A DNA stretch of 64,000 bases from assembly GCF_014131735.1 (NCBI RefSeq), contig NZ_CP039121.1, forward strand, positions 1,922,001 to 1,986,000, given 5' to 3'. The translations under genes and the position numbers were made by a program. The DNA is from Lactiplantibacillus plantarum. GTDB lineage: Bacteria > Bacillota > Bacilli > Lactobacillales > Lactobacillaceae. Numbering within the stretch: position 1 is the first letter of the stretch; the number at the start of each line of letters is the position of its first letter. Below the pieces are notes generated by a model. That model worked only from the letters and a program-made list of their open reading frames with translations, made no database searches and was not told where the DNA came from. Positions 37,135 to 46,598 of the stretch are shown here, in pieces.

Positions 37135-38007
37135 CTAAATGTTTAATGTTTTAAAAAGCTGAGCCGTTTGTTCAGTACTCAATGGTAAGATTGGTAACCG
37201 TGGTTCACCCACCGGCTGACCCAAATGATTTAAGGCCGCTTTAACTGGCGATGGCGATGGTGCACTAAACAAGGCACTCATCTTGGGTGTTAAGTCCCGT
37301 TGATACTTAGCGGCCGTGGCAATCTCACCCTGGTCGATGGCACTAAACATCGCCGTCATTTCGTCACCATAGATATGACTTGCCACTGAGATAACCCCAG
37401 CACCACCAATTTCCTTGGCAGCCAAACTCTGAGAATCTTCACCAGTATAAACAAGAAAATCAGCCGGTGCATTTTCGACAATCGCGCCAAACTCTTCCAT
37501 CGTCGCACACTGCTTAATCCCAATAATATTGGGATTTTGTGCTAATGTTAAGATCGTGGCCACGGTCATCTTCACAATAACCCGGCCCGGAATATTATAA
37601 ATAATAACTGGTAAGCCACCTTGATCAGCAACCGCTGTAAAGTGGGCAATCATACCAGCTTGATCAGGCTTGTTGTAGTAGGGAACCACCACTAAAGCTG
37701 CATCAATCCCCTTAATCTGACTAACCTTCTTAGTAAATGCGATGGTAGCAGCGGTACTGTTTGAGCCGGTCCCGGCCACGATTGGTACCCGACCATCGAC
37801 AATCTCAGCTGCTTTCTTTAGTAAGGTTAATTTTTCATCTTCGGTTAGCGTTGGTGCTTCACCAGTTGTCCCACCCACCAGAATACCTTGGGTGCCGTGT
37901 GCCAATAAATGTTCAATCAAACTTGCTAACCGCTTTTCGTCCAATTGTTGGTGATCATCGAAAGGGGTCACCATTGCGGTCATCAAATCAACGTTTGCAA
38001 AGTTCAT
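37135..38007 (-). CDS. dapA: 4-Hydroxy-tetrahydrodipicolinate synthase
   Basis: Condenses pyruvate with aspartate semialdehyde, first step of the lysine and diaminopimelate branch. 290 residues. GGTTGEAPTLTEDE (about 42-55), the catalytic Tyr in VVPYYNKP (about 107-114), YNIPGR (about 137-142) and the Schiff-base Lys in IIGIKQC (about 161-167). AGGAG lies upstream of the ATG. It forms an operon with rnjB 19 bp downstream. dapA is commonly followed by rnjB in Firmicutes. Confidence 0.96.
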   Translation of the reverse strand: MNFANVDLMTAMVTPFDDHQQLDEKRLASLIEHLLAHGTQGILVGGTTGEAPTLTEDEKLTLLKKAAEIVDGRVPIVAGTGSNSTAATIAFTKKVSQIKGIDAALVVVPYYNKPDQAGMIAHFTAVADQGGLPVIIYNIPGRVIVKMTVATILTLAQNPNIIGIKQCATMEEFGAIVENAPADFLVYTGEDSQSLAAKEIGGAGVISVASHIYGDEMTAMFSAIDQGEIATAAKYQRDLTPKMSALFSAPSPSPVKAALNHLGQPVGEPRLPILPLSTEQTAQLFKTLNI

Positions 38008-38124
38008 GATCTAAAAACTCCTCTATTAAAATTTACAAGTACCAGCGTACCTGTTCCGATTAAGTAACTCTCCCCAGTTTACCACATTTTAAAGTAAAGC
38101 AATAGTTAGACCATTCAATGCAAT

Positions 38125-39327
38125 CTAATGTGGTCGTTGCTGACTAAAATACGCGACCCACAGCATCAATGCCATCAGCTGTAATCCAGCCGTAACAATA
38201 AAGATTGACTGATACCCCCACCAATTGGCAACAATCACGGCTAACCCGGGGACGACCACGTTACCACAAGCTTGCGCGGACTGATTTAAACTAAACACAC
38301 GCCCAAACGCTGCGTGTGGGACATGCTCGACTGTCATCACTTGAAGCGCGGGCAATAGTGCCGCATCCGCAATTCCCAGTATTAGCCGTAGCCCGACCAG
38401 CCACGTGACCTGATGTACCAAACTAGTCAACAATAAGTCAACAATCGCTAAAATCAAAAAAGTAACTAAGCAACGGCCAGCGCCCAGCCGATCCAGAATG
38501 CGCCCAACACGACCAGCCATTAGAATCGTGGCAAGTCCCGGCGCAGCCGCCACAATCCCCGTCATCAAGATAATCGTCTGCGCCGTTGCTTGGGGCGCTA
38601 ACTGTCCGACCAGCAAGCTTAACAGTGGTGTTATCGCATTGGTCGTCGCCTGAACAACTAGTAACGATGTCAGCAAGGCACAAATAAAGCGACCACCCAA
38701 TTGATGTAAGATTGGTCGCAATGGTGGTAACGTGGCGCGACTAACTGCCGTCACCTTCTCTTGAACACCCCACCAGGTCATGACAAAGACAAGCGCCATC
38801 AAACTACTGGTAGCCACGAACGCCCCCCGATAGCCAACGGTATTAGCCAGAAAGCTTCCCAAAAGTGGCCCCATCAATGTGCCACTGATGCTACCAGTGA
38901 CCAGTTTACTTAACCACTGGCCACGTTGTTCCGCAGGTACGGTAATCGAAATCAGTGCGTTAGCATTATTGATGTAACCTGAAAACGCTCCCTGTGCGGC
39001 TCGTAAAATCAAGAGGACGATCACGTTAGGTGCTAGTCCCACACCGAGAATCGTTAAGGTCATCATGCCAGATGCGCGTAGACACATCAGCTTACGCCCC
39101 TTTTGATCCGCCAATCGGCCCCACAATGGTGCGACTAAAGCTTTGCAGGCGTATGTCACGGCAAACGCCGCTGCCCCTAGAAAATTCAACTGGGTCGTTG
39201 AATAATCGCCTAATGTCTGAATATACAGCACAATAAACGGTAACGTCATTGCGTTACCTAAATCAGTGATTAAACTGCCAAACCATAAGACCCGAAAGTT
39301 ACGAGTCAACGTTGCCATTGCTTCCAT
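38125..39327 (-). CDS. MFS transporter (multidrug-efflux type)
   Basis: A 400-residue, 12-helix major facilitator. The loop 2-3 motif LWGRLADQKGRKLMCLRAS (motif A, about 69-87) and motif C-like GPLLGSFLANTVGYRGAF (about 155-172) fit the drug:H+ antiporter group. Close to YfmO/MdtG-like exporters; the substrate is unknown. GAGGGG precedes the ATG. A TATACT on the minus strand about 30 bases upstream is a likely -10. A single gene. Confidence 0.88.
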   Translation of the reverse strand: MEAMATLTRNFRVLWFGSLITDLGNAMTLPFIVLYIQTLGDYSTTQLNFLGAAAFAVTYACKALVAPLWGRLADQKGRKLMCLRASGMMTLTILGVGLAPNVIVLLILRAAQGAFSGYINNANALISITVPAEQRGQWLSKLVTGSISGTLMGPLLGSFLANTVGYRGAFVATSSLMALVFVMTWWGVQEKVTAVSRATLPPLRPILHQLGGRFICALLTSLLVVQATTNAITPLLSLLVGQLAPQATAQTIILMTGIVAAAPGLATILMAGRVGRILDRLGAGRCLVTFLILAIVDLLLTSLVHQVTWLVGLRLILGIADAALLPALQVMTVEHVPHAAFGRVFSLNQSAQACGNVVVPGLAVIVANWWGYQSIFIVTAGLQLMALMLWVAYFSQQRPH

Positions 39328-39422
39328 GAAATCCCCTCATTCACTTTTGAATAAACATAAGTATAGCGAACGGTTGTTTGGGTTTAATAAAGTTTATGTA
39401 TCGTTTCTGTAATTTTTTACAC

Positions 39423-39452
39423 AAAAAAAGAACCACCCGCAGGCAGTTCTCG
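39423..39452 (-). terminator. rpsO terminator
   Basis: An 8-bp stem with two G-T pairs (GAACTGCC with GGTGGTTC on the minus strand) followed by seven T. Confidence 0.85.
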
Positions 39453-39463
39453 TAATCTCAATA

Positions 39464-39733
39464 TTAACGACGAAGACCAAGACTTTGGATTAAGTCACGG
39501 TAACGGTTAACGTCTTCTTTACGAAGGTAAGCTAACAAGTTACGACGGTGACCAATTTTCTTCATCAACCCACGTTGTGAATGAAAATCCTTCTTGTGAA
39601 CTCGTAAATGTTCGTTTAATTCGTTGATGTCTTCCGTTAAAACTGCAACTTGGACTTCAACAGAACCAGTATCGCCTTCGTGACGAGCATACTTGTTAAT
39701 AAGCTCCGTCTTCTTTTCGCGTGAAATTGCCAT
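39464..39733 (-). CDS. rpsO: 30S ribosomal protein S15
   Basis: Binds 16S rRNA near the three-way junction of the central domain. 89 residues from ATG 39733 ([24 protein letters not shown]), the exact family length, ending LRR. The key region [29 protein letters not shown] is intact. AAAGGTGG precedes the ATG. The roughly 90-nt leader after the promoter could be an S15 autoregulatory site; I cannot fold it reliably by eye. Confidence 0.98.
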   Translation of the reverse strand: MAISREKKTELINKYARHEGDTGSVEVQVAVLTEDINELNEHLRVHKKDFHSQRGLMKKIGHRRNLLAYLRKEDVNRYRDLIQSLGLRR

Positions 39734-39827
39734 GTGTTTCAACCACCTTTCCAATAATTGCCCTAAACTGAGTAAATCGTTGGTGGTGCACGAAAAACTA
39801 AGTAAAGGGTTGCTGAACACTTGATAT

Positions 39828-39856
39828 AGTCTAGCAAACTAAGGAGTAAAAAGCAA
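39828..39856 (-). promoter_or_regulatory. rpsO promoter
   Basis: Minus strand TTGCTT (39851-39856), 17-bp spacer, TAGACT (39828-39833). Confidence 0.6.
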
Positions 39857-39897
39857 GTTTCAATACATATCAAGATAAATTACTTTACACATAACGG

Positions 39898-39926
39898 TTG
39901 CATTCAAGCCGGGGCTTATGTATAAT
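39898..39926 (+). promoter_or_regulatory. rpsT promoter
   Basis: TTGCAT (39898-39903), 17-bp spacer, TATAAT (39921-39926), about 30 bases before the start codon. Confidence 0.8.
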
Positions 39927-39960
39927 AGCATTTGTTGAAAAAATGATGGAGGTGAATCTG

Positions 39961-40215
39961 ATGCCAATTATCAAATCCGCTATTGAACGCGTGAAAACAA
40001 ACAATAAAGCAAACGTCCGTAACACCGCCCAAATGAGTGCGATGCGGACTGCTGTTAAAAAATTTGAAGCTGCTAAAACTGCTGGTGCCGACAACGTCGA
40101 CGATTTATACTTAGCAGCAACTAGCGCCGTTGACAAGGCTGCTTCTAAAGGTCTTATCAAGCGCAACAAAGCTGCCCGTGACAAGTCACGGATGGCTGCA
40201 CGTTACGCTAAATAA
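39961..40215 (+). CDS. rpsT: 30S ribosomal protein S20
   Basis: Binds the 5' and 3' minor domains of 16S rRNA. 84 residues starting [21 protein letters not shown], rich in Lys and Ala, helical, ending AARYAK. Starting at 39961 gives the family length and matches GGAGGTGA six bases upstream; an earlier frame from 39898 would begin inside the promoter. It diverges from rpsO and is followed by two terminators. Confidence 0.98.
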   Translation: MPIIKSAIERVKTNNKANVRNTAQMSAMRTAVKKFEAAKTAGADNVDDLYLAATSAVDKAASKGLIKRNKAARDKSRMAARYAK

Positions 40216-40224
40216 GCTAATTTT

Positions 40225-40253
40225 ACGCCCGAGCATTGCGACGGCGTTTTTTT
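40225..40253 (+). terminator. First rpsT terminator
   Basis: A short stem (ACGCC at 40225-40229 with GGCGT at 40243-40247) followed by seven T. Confidence 0.7.
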
Positions 40254-40270
40254 ATCGCCTTTAATGACTC

Positions 40271-40319
40271 AAAAGATGGTCGACCGAATTCTGAGAATTC
40301 CGGTCGACCATCTTTTTTT
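40271..40319. terminator. Second terminator, shared by rpsT and holA
   Basis: A 16-bp perfect stem (AAAAGATGGTCGACCG at 40271-40286, complement 40301-40316) with an inner GAATTC/GAATTC pair; A-run left, T-run right, so it can end holA too. Confidence 0.88.
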
Positions 40320-40392
40320 GGGGCTCCATATCTAAGCACTATTACTTTTGCCTTCGTGAATAGTCGTTCTCGCTTGTCCAACAAGCCAATGC

Positions 40393-41454
40393 CTAACGGG
40401 ACAGCCGCGTTCCGACCGCTGCCTGTCGCTCATTAACAAATTGAACCATAAATAACTCAAAGAGCAACTCCGGGTCGCGTTGTGTCGTTTTCATTTGTAC
40501 TTCTGTTTGGAGCAGTCCTAAGTACGCCGCCCGTAACGCAGCTTGATCAAAATGGCGGACCGTTTGCATGGCTAGTTTGACCCGATATGGGTGCACTTTA
40601 AGCGTGCTAGCTAGGCTGCCCTGACTATAGCCTGCACGCGCCATAATTTTGACCTGTAGCAACAATCGGAATTGTCCTAATAAGATTGCATTGATCTTTA
40701 GTGGGGCTTCCTGAGCTGCCACCAGTTCATGGTAAAGTTCGACCGCTGACTGCGTCTGATAACGAAGTACATCGTTGACCAAATCAAAAACATTTTGCGT
40801 CAGTGATTTAGTCACCAAAGCCTGAACTGCCGCTAAATCAATTCGTTGGGATTGGGCTGCGTAAATCATCAACTTCGGTAATTGTCCCATAATCAGTCCC
40901 AACTGCCCGTCAGTTCGATTAACCAGTTCCTGTAGTGCGTCCGCATCAATGCGAATCTGTTTCTCATCTAACGCCGCTTGCACATAGCGTTGCGTTTCAG
41001 CCTCCGAGACTTGGTTGACTTCAACCGTCGTCGCCTGTTTTTTTAACGTTTTAACGAGCTTTTTACGCGCATCTAATTTCTCATAGGGTGCCATAAACAC
41101 CAGAATCGTACTTGGTTCAGGTTGTTCAAAATAGTGCTGTAGTGAGGCCAGATCATGGTCAACCTTGGTCTTCTTATTTTCACCCGTCAAAAAGTACGGG
41201 TGATTAATAAAGACTAATCGCCGTTCACCAAAAAACGGTGCCGACATTGCATCATCTAAAGCTACAGCTACTGGCGTCGTTTCCATATCATAACTGCCGA
41301 CGTTCATCGTTTGTTCTTCACTGGGAATTTGCTGCGTAAAAGCCTGTTTGAGCTGATCGGCCAAATAGTCGACCGTTCCCAAGATAACATAGATCGATGC
41401 CAAGTCACCGTTGCGAATCGATTTTAACGCCTGTTGTGCGTTGATGGCGATCAC
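40393..41454 (-). CDS. holA: DNA polymerase III delta subunit
   Basis: Clamp-loader subunit that opens the sliding clamp. 353 residues with SIYVILGTVDYLADQLKQAF at the N-terminus, NVGSYDMETTP, VFINHPYFLTGE (about 80-91), and KAFLK-like helical C-terminal domain with YRVKLAMQTVRHFDQAALRAAYLGLLQTEVQMK. The family is divergent, but the position directly after comEC (overlap of 50 bp) is typical of Firmicutes (comEC-yqeN). Confidence 0.92.
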   Translation of the reverse strand: MIAINAQQALKSIRNGDLASIYVILGTVDYLADQLKQAFTQQIPSEEQTMNVGSYDMETTPVAVALDDAMSAPFFGERRLVFINHPYFLTGENKKTKVDHDLASLQHYFEQPEPSTILVFMAPYEKLDARKKLVKTLKKQATTVEVNQVSEAETQRYVQAALDEKQIRIDADALQELVNRTDGQLGLIMGQLPKLMIYAAQSQRIDLAAVQALVTKSLTQNVFDLVNDVLRYQTQSAVELYHELVAAQEAPLKINAILLGQFRLLLQVKIMARAGYSQGSLASTLKVHPYRVKLAMQTVRHFDQAALRAAYLGLLQTEVQMKTTQRDPELLFELFMVQFVNERQAAVGTRLSR

Positions 41455-43696
41455 CTTCCTTTAAAAATGTTTGCCAACGTCCCTGGCGATGATTAACGAA
41501 ACGATAGGTTATCATCCCCTGCAAAGCCGTTGAATAAGTGACAATATGCTGTTCAGCTAGAGTTATTAGTGTTTCTTGATTCGGATGCCCATAGCGATTG
41601 TGCCGACCCACCGATAAAATACCGTGGTGCACACCTAATTGGCGCAAAGCTAACGGATCCGAGGCTGTTTTACTGCCATGATGCCCTAGCTTTAAAACGT
41701 CCACGCGTAATTGTGGATATCGGGCAACGATTGCACGCTCCCCCGCTCGGTCAAGATCACCCGTAAACATGAAACGTTGCTGACCAAAAACCCCCGTTAG
41801 CACCAACGAATCTTCATTTTCAGCCCGTCCCGGTTTAAACGGATGCACCGCAACCAATCCATCTGCAAACGTATGGCCGGCCAATGCTTCAACCACTTTA
41901 GGCCGCTTTCTGGCGGGCACTAGCAGCTTTTGAAACTTGGCTAGGCGCGCCATTCCGGCAGGTACCACCACTTGATTGACCGGCATCAAGCGTAATAGTT
42001 CACCCAAATCACCAATATGGTCAACATCCTTGTGTGATAAATAAACTGTATCCAAGTGAGTGATCCCTAGCCGGTGCAAATAATTGACCGTAATCGTTTC
42101 CGCACGCGATCGCGGTTGTACCTGCTCTGCCTGCCAACGTGGCCGGGAAAAGTGTAGTTGCCCCCCAGTATCGATCAAACTCACTTGGCGGTTAAATGGT
42201 TGGCGAATCAAGATCGAATCGCCCTGACCGACATCGATAAATTGAACGGCACCGTGAAGTGGAAAACGTAGACTAAGACTAAAACAAGCATATGCCAGTA
42301 ACAGTCCCCAGTAATACCGACGCCGCGGTGTCCGTAACAACCACAAACTCAATAGACTGAGCGTCCATGCCCACAGTGTACTCGGTTGACCGATAATGAG
42401 TAGGCCTGGCCAATGGCTGACCCACTCAAGCCAATTCTGAAAATTAACCAACACCCATTCACACACGCTGGTGACATTGGTAGAACCAAAGCCAATGCTC
42501 GCCCCCACGACCGTCACCGGTAATAATACCCAACTAAAAATAGGCGCAACCACCAAATTGACTGCTAAGGACCACAGATGCCACTGCGCCGTAGCTACAA
42601 GCAAAACCGGTAAACTGATAACCTGAATCCAAATTGCTAATCGCCACGGCGGCAAACCAGGCATTAAGATCAGCAGCAAGGCTAGTCCATAACTGAGCTG
42701 ACCACCTAATTGGCTCAATACCAAAGGATTATGGGCAATCCCCATTATAAGGGCAAGGCTCCAACCACCCAACGCCCCACTTGACTGATGTGTTAGCAAC
42801 TGCCAAATAATTGGTAAAGCCGCGGTTACAACTGCCCGCCGCAAGCTATCGGCACCGCCGCCCAAGACAAGGTATGCTGGCAAGAGCCCTAATAACCAAA
42901 TATCGATTGCTTGCTGACTTAGATGCAGTCGTAACAAGACCCATTGCAAGAATTTAACTAATAAAATAACATGCATACCCGACAAACTGAACAAATGCAA
43001 TAGTCCCAGCTGTTGAACGGCCCCCATTGTCGTCTGAAAATCTGTGGGGCGTATCCCAACCAGTAGACTCGTCGCATAACGACTAAGCGTTGGTGGCAAT
43101 CTTTGACAGGCTAGAAAGAATTGCTGACGCCATTGGTGTAATCGATCAAGTAGCCCCAGCCAACCACGCCGCGACGCAATTTCTATTCGTTGAACCGCTG
43201 TGACCGTTACTTGGCGGGCGATGCCTTGACTGCGATAATACCTAGGCGCATTAAACTGCCCCGGGTTGGTAGGAGGTGCGATGGCGGCGACTTCCCCCTG
43301 AACGTGCCAGATCGTCCGGTGAGTAAACTGGGTCAGATACTGTTTTTCAGTGGCACTTTTCAGCTGTCCTCTAACAAGTACTTTGCCCATTGGACTAGTG
43401 GCAATCAGCTGATACTGACCACCGCGCACCGTAATCGCATCGGGTTGGACAGCCAAATGGCTTGTGACCACCTGACTGGGCCGCTGAACAATGGAGGCGA
43501 AACGGTGGTTTTGCCAGTTCAGCCAGATTGCCAAAGATAAAACACAGCCAATCGTCACCATCAAACACTGTCGATCTCGTAATCGGATGACTCGCAATAA
43601 CCAAATTAATAATAATCCGGCTGCCAGCCATTGTTGGTCAACTAACCAACTACTAAGTAAGCCGCACGCAATGGCAGCAAAAAATAGTGCACGCAA
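41405..43696 (-). CDS. comEC: DNA internalization protein ComEC
   Basis: Membrane channel for single-stranded DNA uptake during competence. 763 residues. The N-terminal part has several helices and an OB-like loop; the competence domain has LGLLHLFSLSGMHVILLVKFL (about 231-251). The C-terminal metallo-beta-lactamase domain has FIDVGQGDSILIRQP (about 492-506), LSHKDVDHIGDLGELL (about 552-567), FTGDLDRAGE and LKLGHHGSKTASDP. It is intact. It follows comEB directly and overlaps holA. Confidence 0.95.
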   Translation of the reverse strand: MRALFFAAIACGLLSSWLVDQQWLAAGLLLIWLLRVIRLRDRQCLMVTIGCVLSLAIWLNWQNHRFASIVQRPSQVVTSHLAVQPDAITVRGGQYQLIATSPMGKVLVRGQLKSATEKQYLTQFTHRTIWHVQGEVAAIAPPTNPGQFNAPRYYRSQGIARQVTVTAVQRIEIASRRGWLGLLDRLHQWRQQFFLACQRLPPTLSRYATSLLVGIRPTDFQTTMGAVQQLGLLHLFSLSGMHVILLVKFLQWVLLRLHLSQQAIDIWLLGLLPAYLVLGGGADSLRRAVVTAALPIIWQLLTHQSSGALGGWSLALIMGIAHNPLVLSQLGGQLSYGLALLLILMPGLPPWRLAIWIQVISLPVLLVATAQWHLWSLAVNLVVAPIFSWVLLPVTVVGASIGFGSTNVTSVCEWVLVNFQNWLEWVSHWPGLLIIGQPSTLWAWTLSLLSLWLLRTPRRRYYWGLLLAYACFSLSLRFPLHGAVQFIDVGQGDSILIRQPFNRQVSLIDTGGQLHFSRPRWQAEQVQPRSRAETITVNYLHRLGITHLDTVYLSHKDVDHIGDLGELLRLMPVNQVVVPAGMARLAKFQKLLVPARKRPKVVEALAGHTFADGLVAVHPFKPGRAENEDSLVLTGVFGQQRFMFTGDLDRAGERAIVARYPQLRVDVLKLGHHGSKTASDPLALRQLGVHHGILSVGRHNRYGHPNQETLITLAEQHIVTYSTALQGMITYRFVNHRQGRWQTFLKEGDRHQRTTGVKIDSQR

Positions 43697-44185
43697 TTAG
43701 TCACGATCTAACAAGATTTGATCAAGATTCAGCTTATCCAAATCTGATTGGTCGAACTGAACTTGTTGTAAAGCCACGTGTTTTCGTTCAATTAAGGACA
43801 TGGCATACGCATCGTTATGATAATTACGTAAATAATGAATTTTTTGAATTCCAGCTTGTAATAACATTTTCGTGCATTGTAAACATGGAAAGTCAGTGAC
43901 ATAGATTTCAGCACCATCCGTAGCTGCACCGAATTTCGCACACTGCAAAATCGCATTCATTTCCGCGTGAATAGTGCGAACACAGTGCCCATCAACAAGG
44001 TAACACCCCTCATCGATACAATGAACATCGCCGGATACTGAACCATTGTAACCACCCGCAATAATGCGTTTGTCGCGAACAATCGTGGCACCAACCGAAA
44101 GCCGCTCACACGTGCTTCGACTCGCCAATAAGACCGCCTGCATCATAAAATACTGATCCCATGGAATTCGTTGATCTTTCATCAT
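43697..44185 (-). CDS. comEB: ComE operon protein 2, deoxycytidylate deaminase
   Basis: A 162-residue zinc deaminase of the dCMP type. The motif TIHAEMNAILQCAKFG (about 69-84) with the catalytic Glu, and PCLQCTKMLLQAGIQKIHYLRNY (about 100-122) with the zinc cysteines. It converts dCMP to dUMP; the link with competence is positional. GAGG lies before ATG 44185. It ends one base before comEC begins. Confidence 0.95.
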   Translation of the reverse strand: MMKDQRIPWDQYFMMQAVLLASRSTCERLSVGATIVRDKRIIAGGYNGSVSGDVHCIDEGCYLVDGHCVRTIHAEMNAILQCAKFGAATDGAEIYVTDFPCLQCTKMLLQAGIQKIHYLRNYHNDAYAMSLIERKHVALQQVQFDQSDLDKLNLDQILLDRD

Positions 44186-44236
44186 TTTATGCCTCACTTT
44201 CAATGACAGTAGTATACCAAAATGTGCGCTTTGAAA

Positions 44237-44962
44237 CTAGACGGTGAGCTGGTCTTTGTATTTGGCCACAGTCTTTTCTCCAAAGCCGCTGACGTTTTTC
44301 AAATCATCAATTGTTTTAAAATTACCATGTTGCTGGCGATAATCAATGATTTTTTCAGCCTTCTTCTGCCCGATTCCGCTCAACGTTTGCAGCGCGGCCA
44401 CATCAGCCGTGTTGAGATTGATCTTATCCGTTGCCGCATGATCACTAGTTGGTGTTCCGCCAGTAGGCCCCGTTGACTGGACGACTGGTGGCGCAACAGC
44501 CGGGGCCTGTTCGCCCTTAGCTGGCACGTAGATCACTTGCTGATCAGTCACTTTGGCAGCCAAGTTGATCTGCTGAGCATCTGCCTGTGGCTGCATGCCT
44601 TGTGCCAGTTGGATGACATCCGCGACCCGCATACTAGCAGTAACCTGATACAACCCTGGTTTATTAACCGCACCCTTAATATCGACATACCCGGGTGAAC
44701 TAGCACCTGTCGGTCGGGCTGGGCTCGGTGTAGCGTTCGACGGTTGGGTACTCGTTGCGGGCTGGTCAGCATTGGCAGACGTTCGACTCGCGCCTCCCAT
44801 TGATGTGGAATTGAACGAATGCGCCAACAAGTTATCCGTACCGGCGGGTTGAGGCTGCTTAAGTTGACTCAGTGCCCATCCCGTTATCAAAATAATGATC
44901 ACGGCAGTAACACCACCAACAATCCGCCAGTGCATTTTGAGCAGCTTAATCCAATCTATCAT
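44237..44962 (-). CDS. comEA: Competence protein ComEA
   Basis: A 241-residue DNA receptor. One membrane helix (about 13-32), a disordered Ser/Thr/Pro-rich region, an SLBB domain (VDIKGAVNKPGLYQVTASMRVADVIQLA, about 90-118), then the helix-hairpin-helix DNA-binding domain INLNTADVAALQTLSGIGQKKAEKIIDYRQQHG (about 182-214). It should bind transforming DNA outside the membrane. First gene of comEA-comEB-comEC-holA. Confidence 0.95.
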   Translation of the reverse strand: MIDWIKLLKMHWRIVGGVTAVIIILITGWALSQLKQPQPAGTDNLLAHSFNSTSMGGASRTSANADQPATSTQPSNATPSPARPTGASSPGYVDIKGAVNKPGLYQVTASMRVADVIQLAQGMQPQADAQQINLAAKVTDQQVIYVPAKGEQAPAVAPPVVQSTGPTGGTPTSDHAATDKINLNTADVAALQTLSGIGQKKAEKIIDYRQQHGNFKTIDDLKNVSGFGEKTVAKYKDQLTV

Positions 44963-45013
44963 TTGTTTTCACCCCTTCAGCGAATAGTTACGCAAAAGGA
45001 GCGGCTACCCATG

Positions 45014-45042
45014 AAAAAAGTTTGGGTTTTACCCCAAACTTT
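45014..45042 (-). terminator. Terminator after the YlbL-like gene
   Basis: A perfect 10-bp stem (AAAGTTTGGG at 45017-45026, complement at 45033-45042) followed by T on the minus strand. Confidence 0.88.
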
Positions 45043-45064
45043 GCTAACTTGCATTTCAATTTTA

Positions 45065-46111
45065 CTATTGGTGTGTCTGCAAATAATGAACGGCCTGTTT
45101 AAATGAGGTCACTGGAACAACTTTCATATTAGGCGCGTACTTTTTCGCGGTCGCTTTAGCAAGTTGATAGTTAGTTTGACCCTTTTCTTCAACCGCCAAA
45201 AGCGCTTTGGTTGGTTTCACATACGGTGCAAAGAAAATTGTCGCCCCTGCCCGCTTAGCAGCAATCACTTTCTTGTCGATACCACCAATTTCACCAACTT
45301 GTCCATTTTGATCGATGGTGCCGGTCCCCGCAATCTTCCGTCCGTGTCGCAAATTCTGATTAGTCAATTGCTGATAGATTTGCAAGCTAAACATCAATCC
45401 GGCCGAGGGACCCCCGATTTGTCCGGGATCAACCTTAACCGGAATAGTCGTCGTCACTTTAATATTATCAGTTAGGCCGATACCAATCCCGGCGCGGTGC
45501 GTGCTCAGCTTGATTAGGGGCGCACTTGCTTGCTTCAAATGGCCCTTTCGCCGATACGTGATCGTCACTCGATGTCCGACGCCCTGCTTACCAATATAAT
45601 GCTGATACGCACTGGCTGTATTAAAATGGTGGCCATCGACTTTCGTAATCGTATCGCCAACTTTTAACTGGTTTCTAAATTTCGAATTAGACTGAACCGT
45701 TAAAACGTAGATACCCTGATAAACCTTGCGGTATTGCTGATGCGCAGCCGAATACGCCGTCGCGATAGCTTCGTTGATTGCACTTCGCATATAAAACTTC
45801 TGAACCCGATTATAAGTCGCGTCATCCTGACCGCCAGTCATATCCTGAGCACTGACCACGTCATAGTGCGGATTCAATTGTGCGTAAAGCCACATCAGCG
45901 GCGTCGCTCGAGCTTCTGCGACCGAGGTCAACATAAACTTACCCCGGTGATGATCCGGATGCCGCTTGACGGTCACAAAAGTCTTCAAATTGTTTGCACT
46001 TCCGGGTCCTTCAATATAGTACGGTAAAGGAATTAGAAATAGTGCAAGTACCACCAGTATCACGACCAGCAAGCCCCAGTAACGTTTTAACAACTCCCGG
46101 CCCTTAGTCAT
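45065..46111 (-). CDS. SepM/YlbL-type PDZ and Lon-like serine protease
   Basis: A 348-residue membrane protease. An N-terminal helix (about 12-31) anchors it; a PDZ domain (about 120-205: GIYVLTVQSNSKFRNQLKVGDTITKVDGHHF) precedes a Lon-type catalytic domain with the Ser in GQIGGPSAGLMFSLQIYQQL (about 231-250) and the Lys in IGGIDKKVIAAKRAGA (about 276-291). Relatives (SepM) process secreted peptides in streptococci; B. subtilis YlbL is linked to cell division control after DNA damage. It overlaps coaD by eight bases. Confidence 0.9.
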   Translation of the reverse strand: MTKGRELLKRYWGLLVVILVVLALFLIPLPYYIEGPGSANNLKTFVTVKRHPDHHRGKFMLTSVAEARATPLMWLYAQLNPHYDVVSAQDMTGGQDDATYNRVQKFYMRSAINEAIATAYSAAHQQYRKVYQGIYVLTVQSNSKFRNQLKVGDTITKVDGHHFNTASAYQHYIGKQGVGHRVTITYRRKGHLKQASAPLIKLSTHRAGIGIGLTDNIKVTTTIPVKVDPGQIGGPSAGLMFSLQIYQQLTNQNLRHGRKIAGTGTIDQNGQVGEIGGIDKKVIAAKRAGATIFFAPYVKPTKALLAVEEKGQTNYQLAKATAKKYAPNMKVVPVTSFKQAVHYLQTHQ

Positions 46112-46595
46112 GCTGATCAGTTCCTAACCGCTGATGGAGTTTTTGCGCCACCGCGGTCGGGACGTACTTGGAAACGTCCGCTCCCATCTTGGCAACTTCC
46201 TTAATTAAGCTGGAAGAAAAGTAAGCGTACGGGGGCCGTGCAATCAAGCAAATCGTTTCGATCGTCTCGTCTAATGACTTGTTCATCCAAGCGATATCAC
46301 GTTCATACCCGAAATCCTGTTCATTCCGCAAACCACGTACCAAAACTGTCGCATGGACACTCGCCATAAAGTCAACGGTCAAACCAGTTGCGGCCTGAAC
46401 TTCAACGTTGGGTAAACCCGTCAGCTCATCACTGATCATCGCGACTTTTTCCGTCATCGTAAATAACGGTTGCTTACTCGTATTGACCATGACGGCCACA
46501 ATCAACCGGTCAACTAATCGACTGGCACGTTGAATCATATCCAAGTGGCCCCGTGTGATTGGGTCGAAACTCCCCGGAAAAACTGCTGTCACCAT
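46104..46595 (-). CDS. coaD: Phosphopantetheine adenylyltransferase
   Basis: Penultimate step of coenzyme A synthesis. 163 residues. The nucleotidyltransferase motif FPGSFDPITRGHLDMI (about 6-21) with TxGH, VRGLRNEQDFGYERDIAWMNK (about 88-108) and YAYFSSSLIKEVA (about 124-136) are all present. In the usual Firmicute order rsmD-coaD-ylbL. Confidence 0.96.
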   Translation of the reverse strand: MVTAVFPGSFDPITRGHLDMIQRASRLVDRLIVAVMVNTSKQPLFTMTEKVAMISDELTGLPNVEVQAATGLTVDFMASVHATVLVRGLRNEQDFGYERDIAWMNKSLDETIETICLIARPPYAYFSSSLIKEVAKMGADVSKYVPTAVAQKLHQRLGTDQHD

Positions 46596-46598
46596 AAC

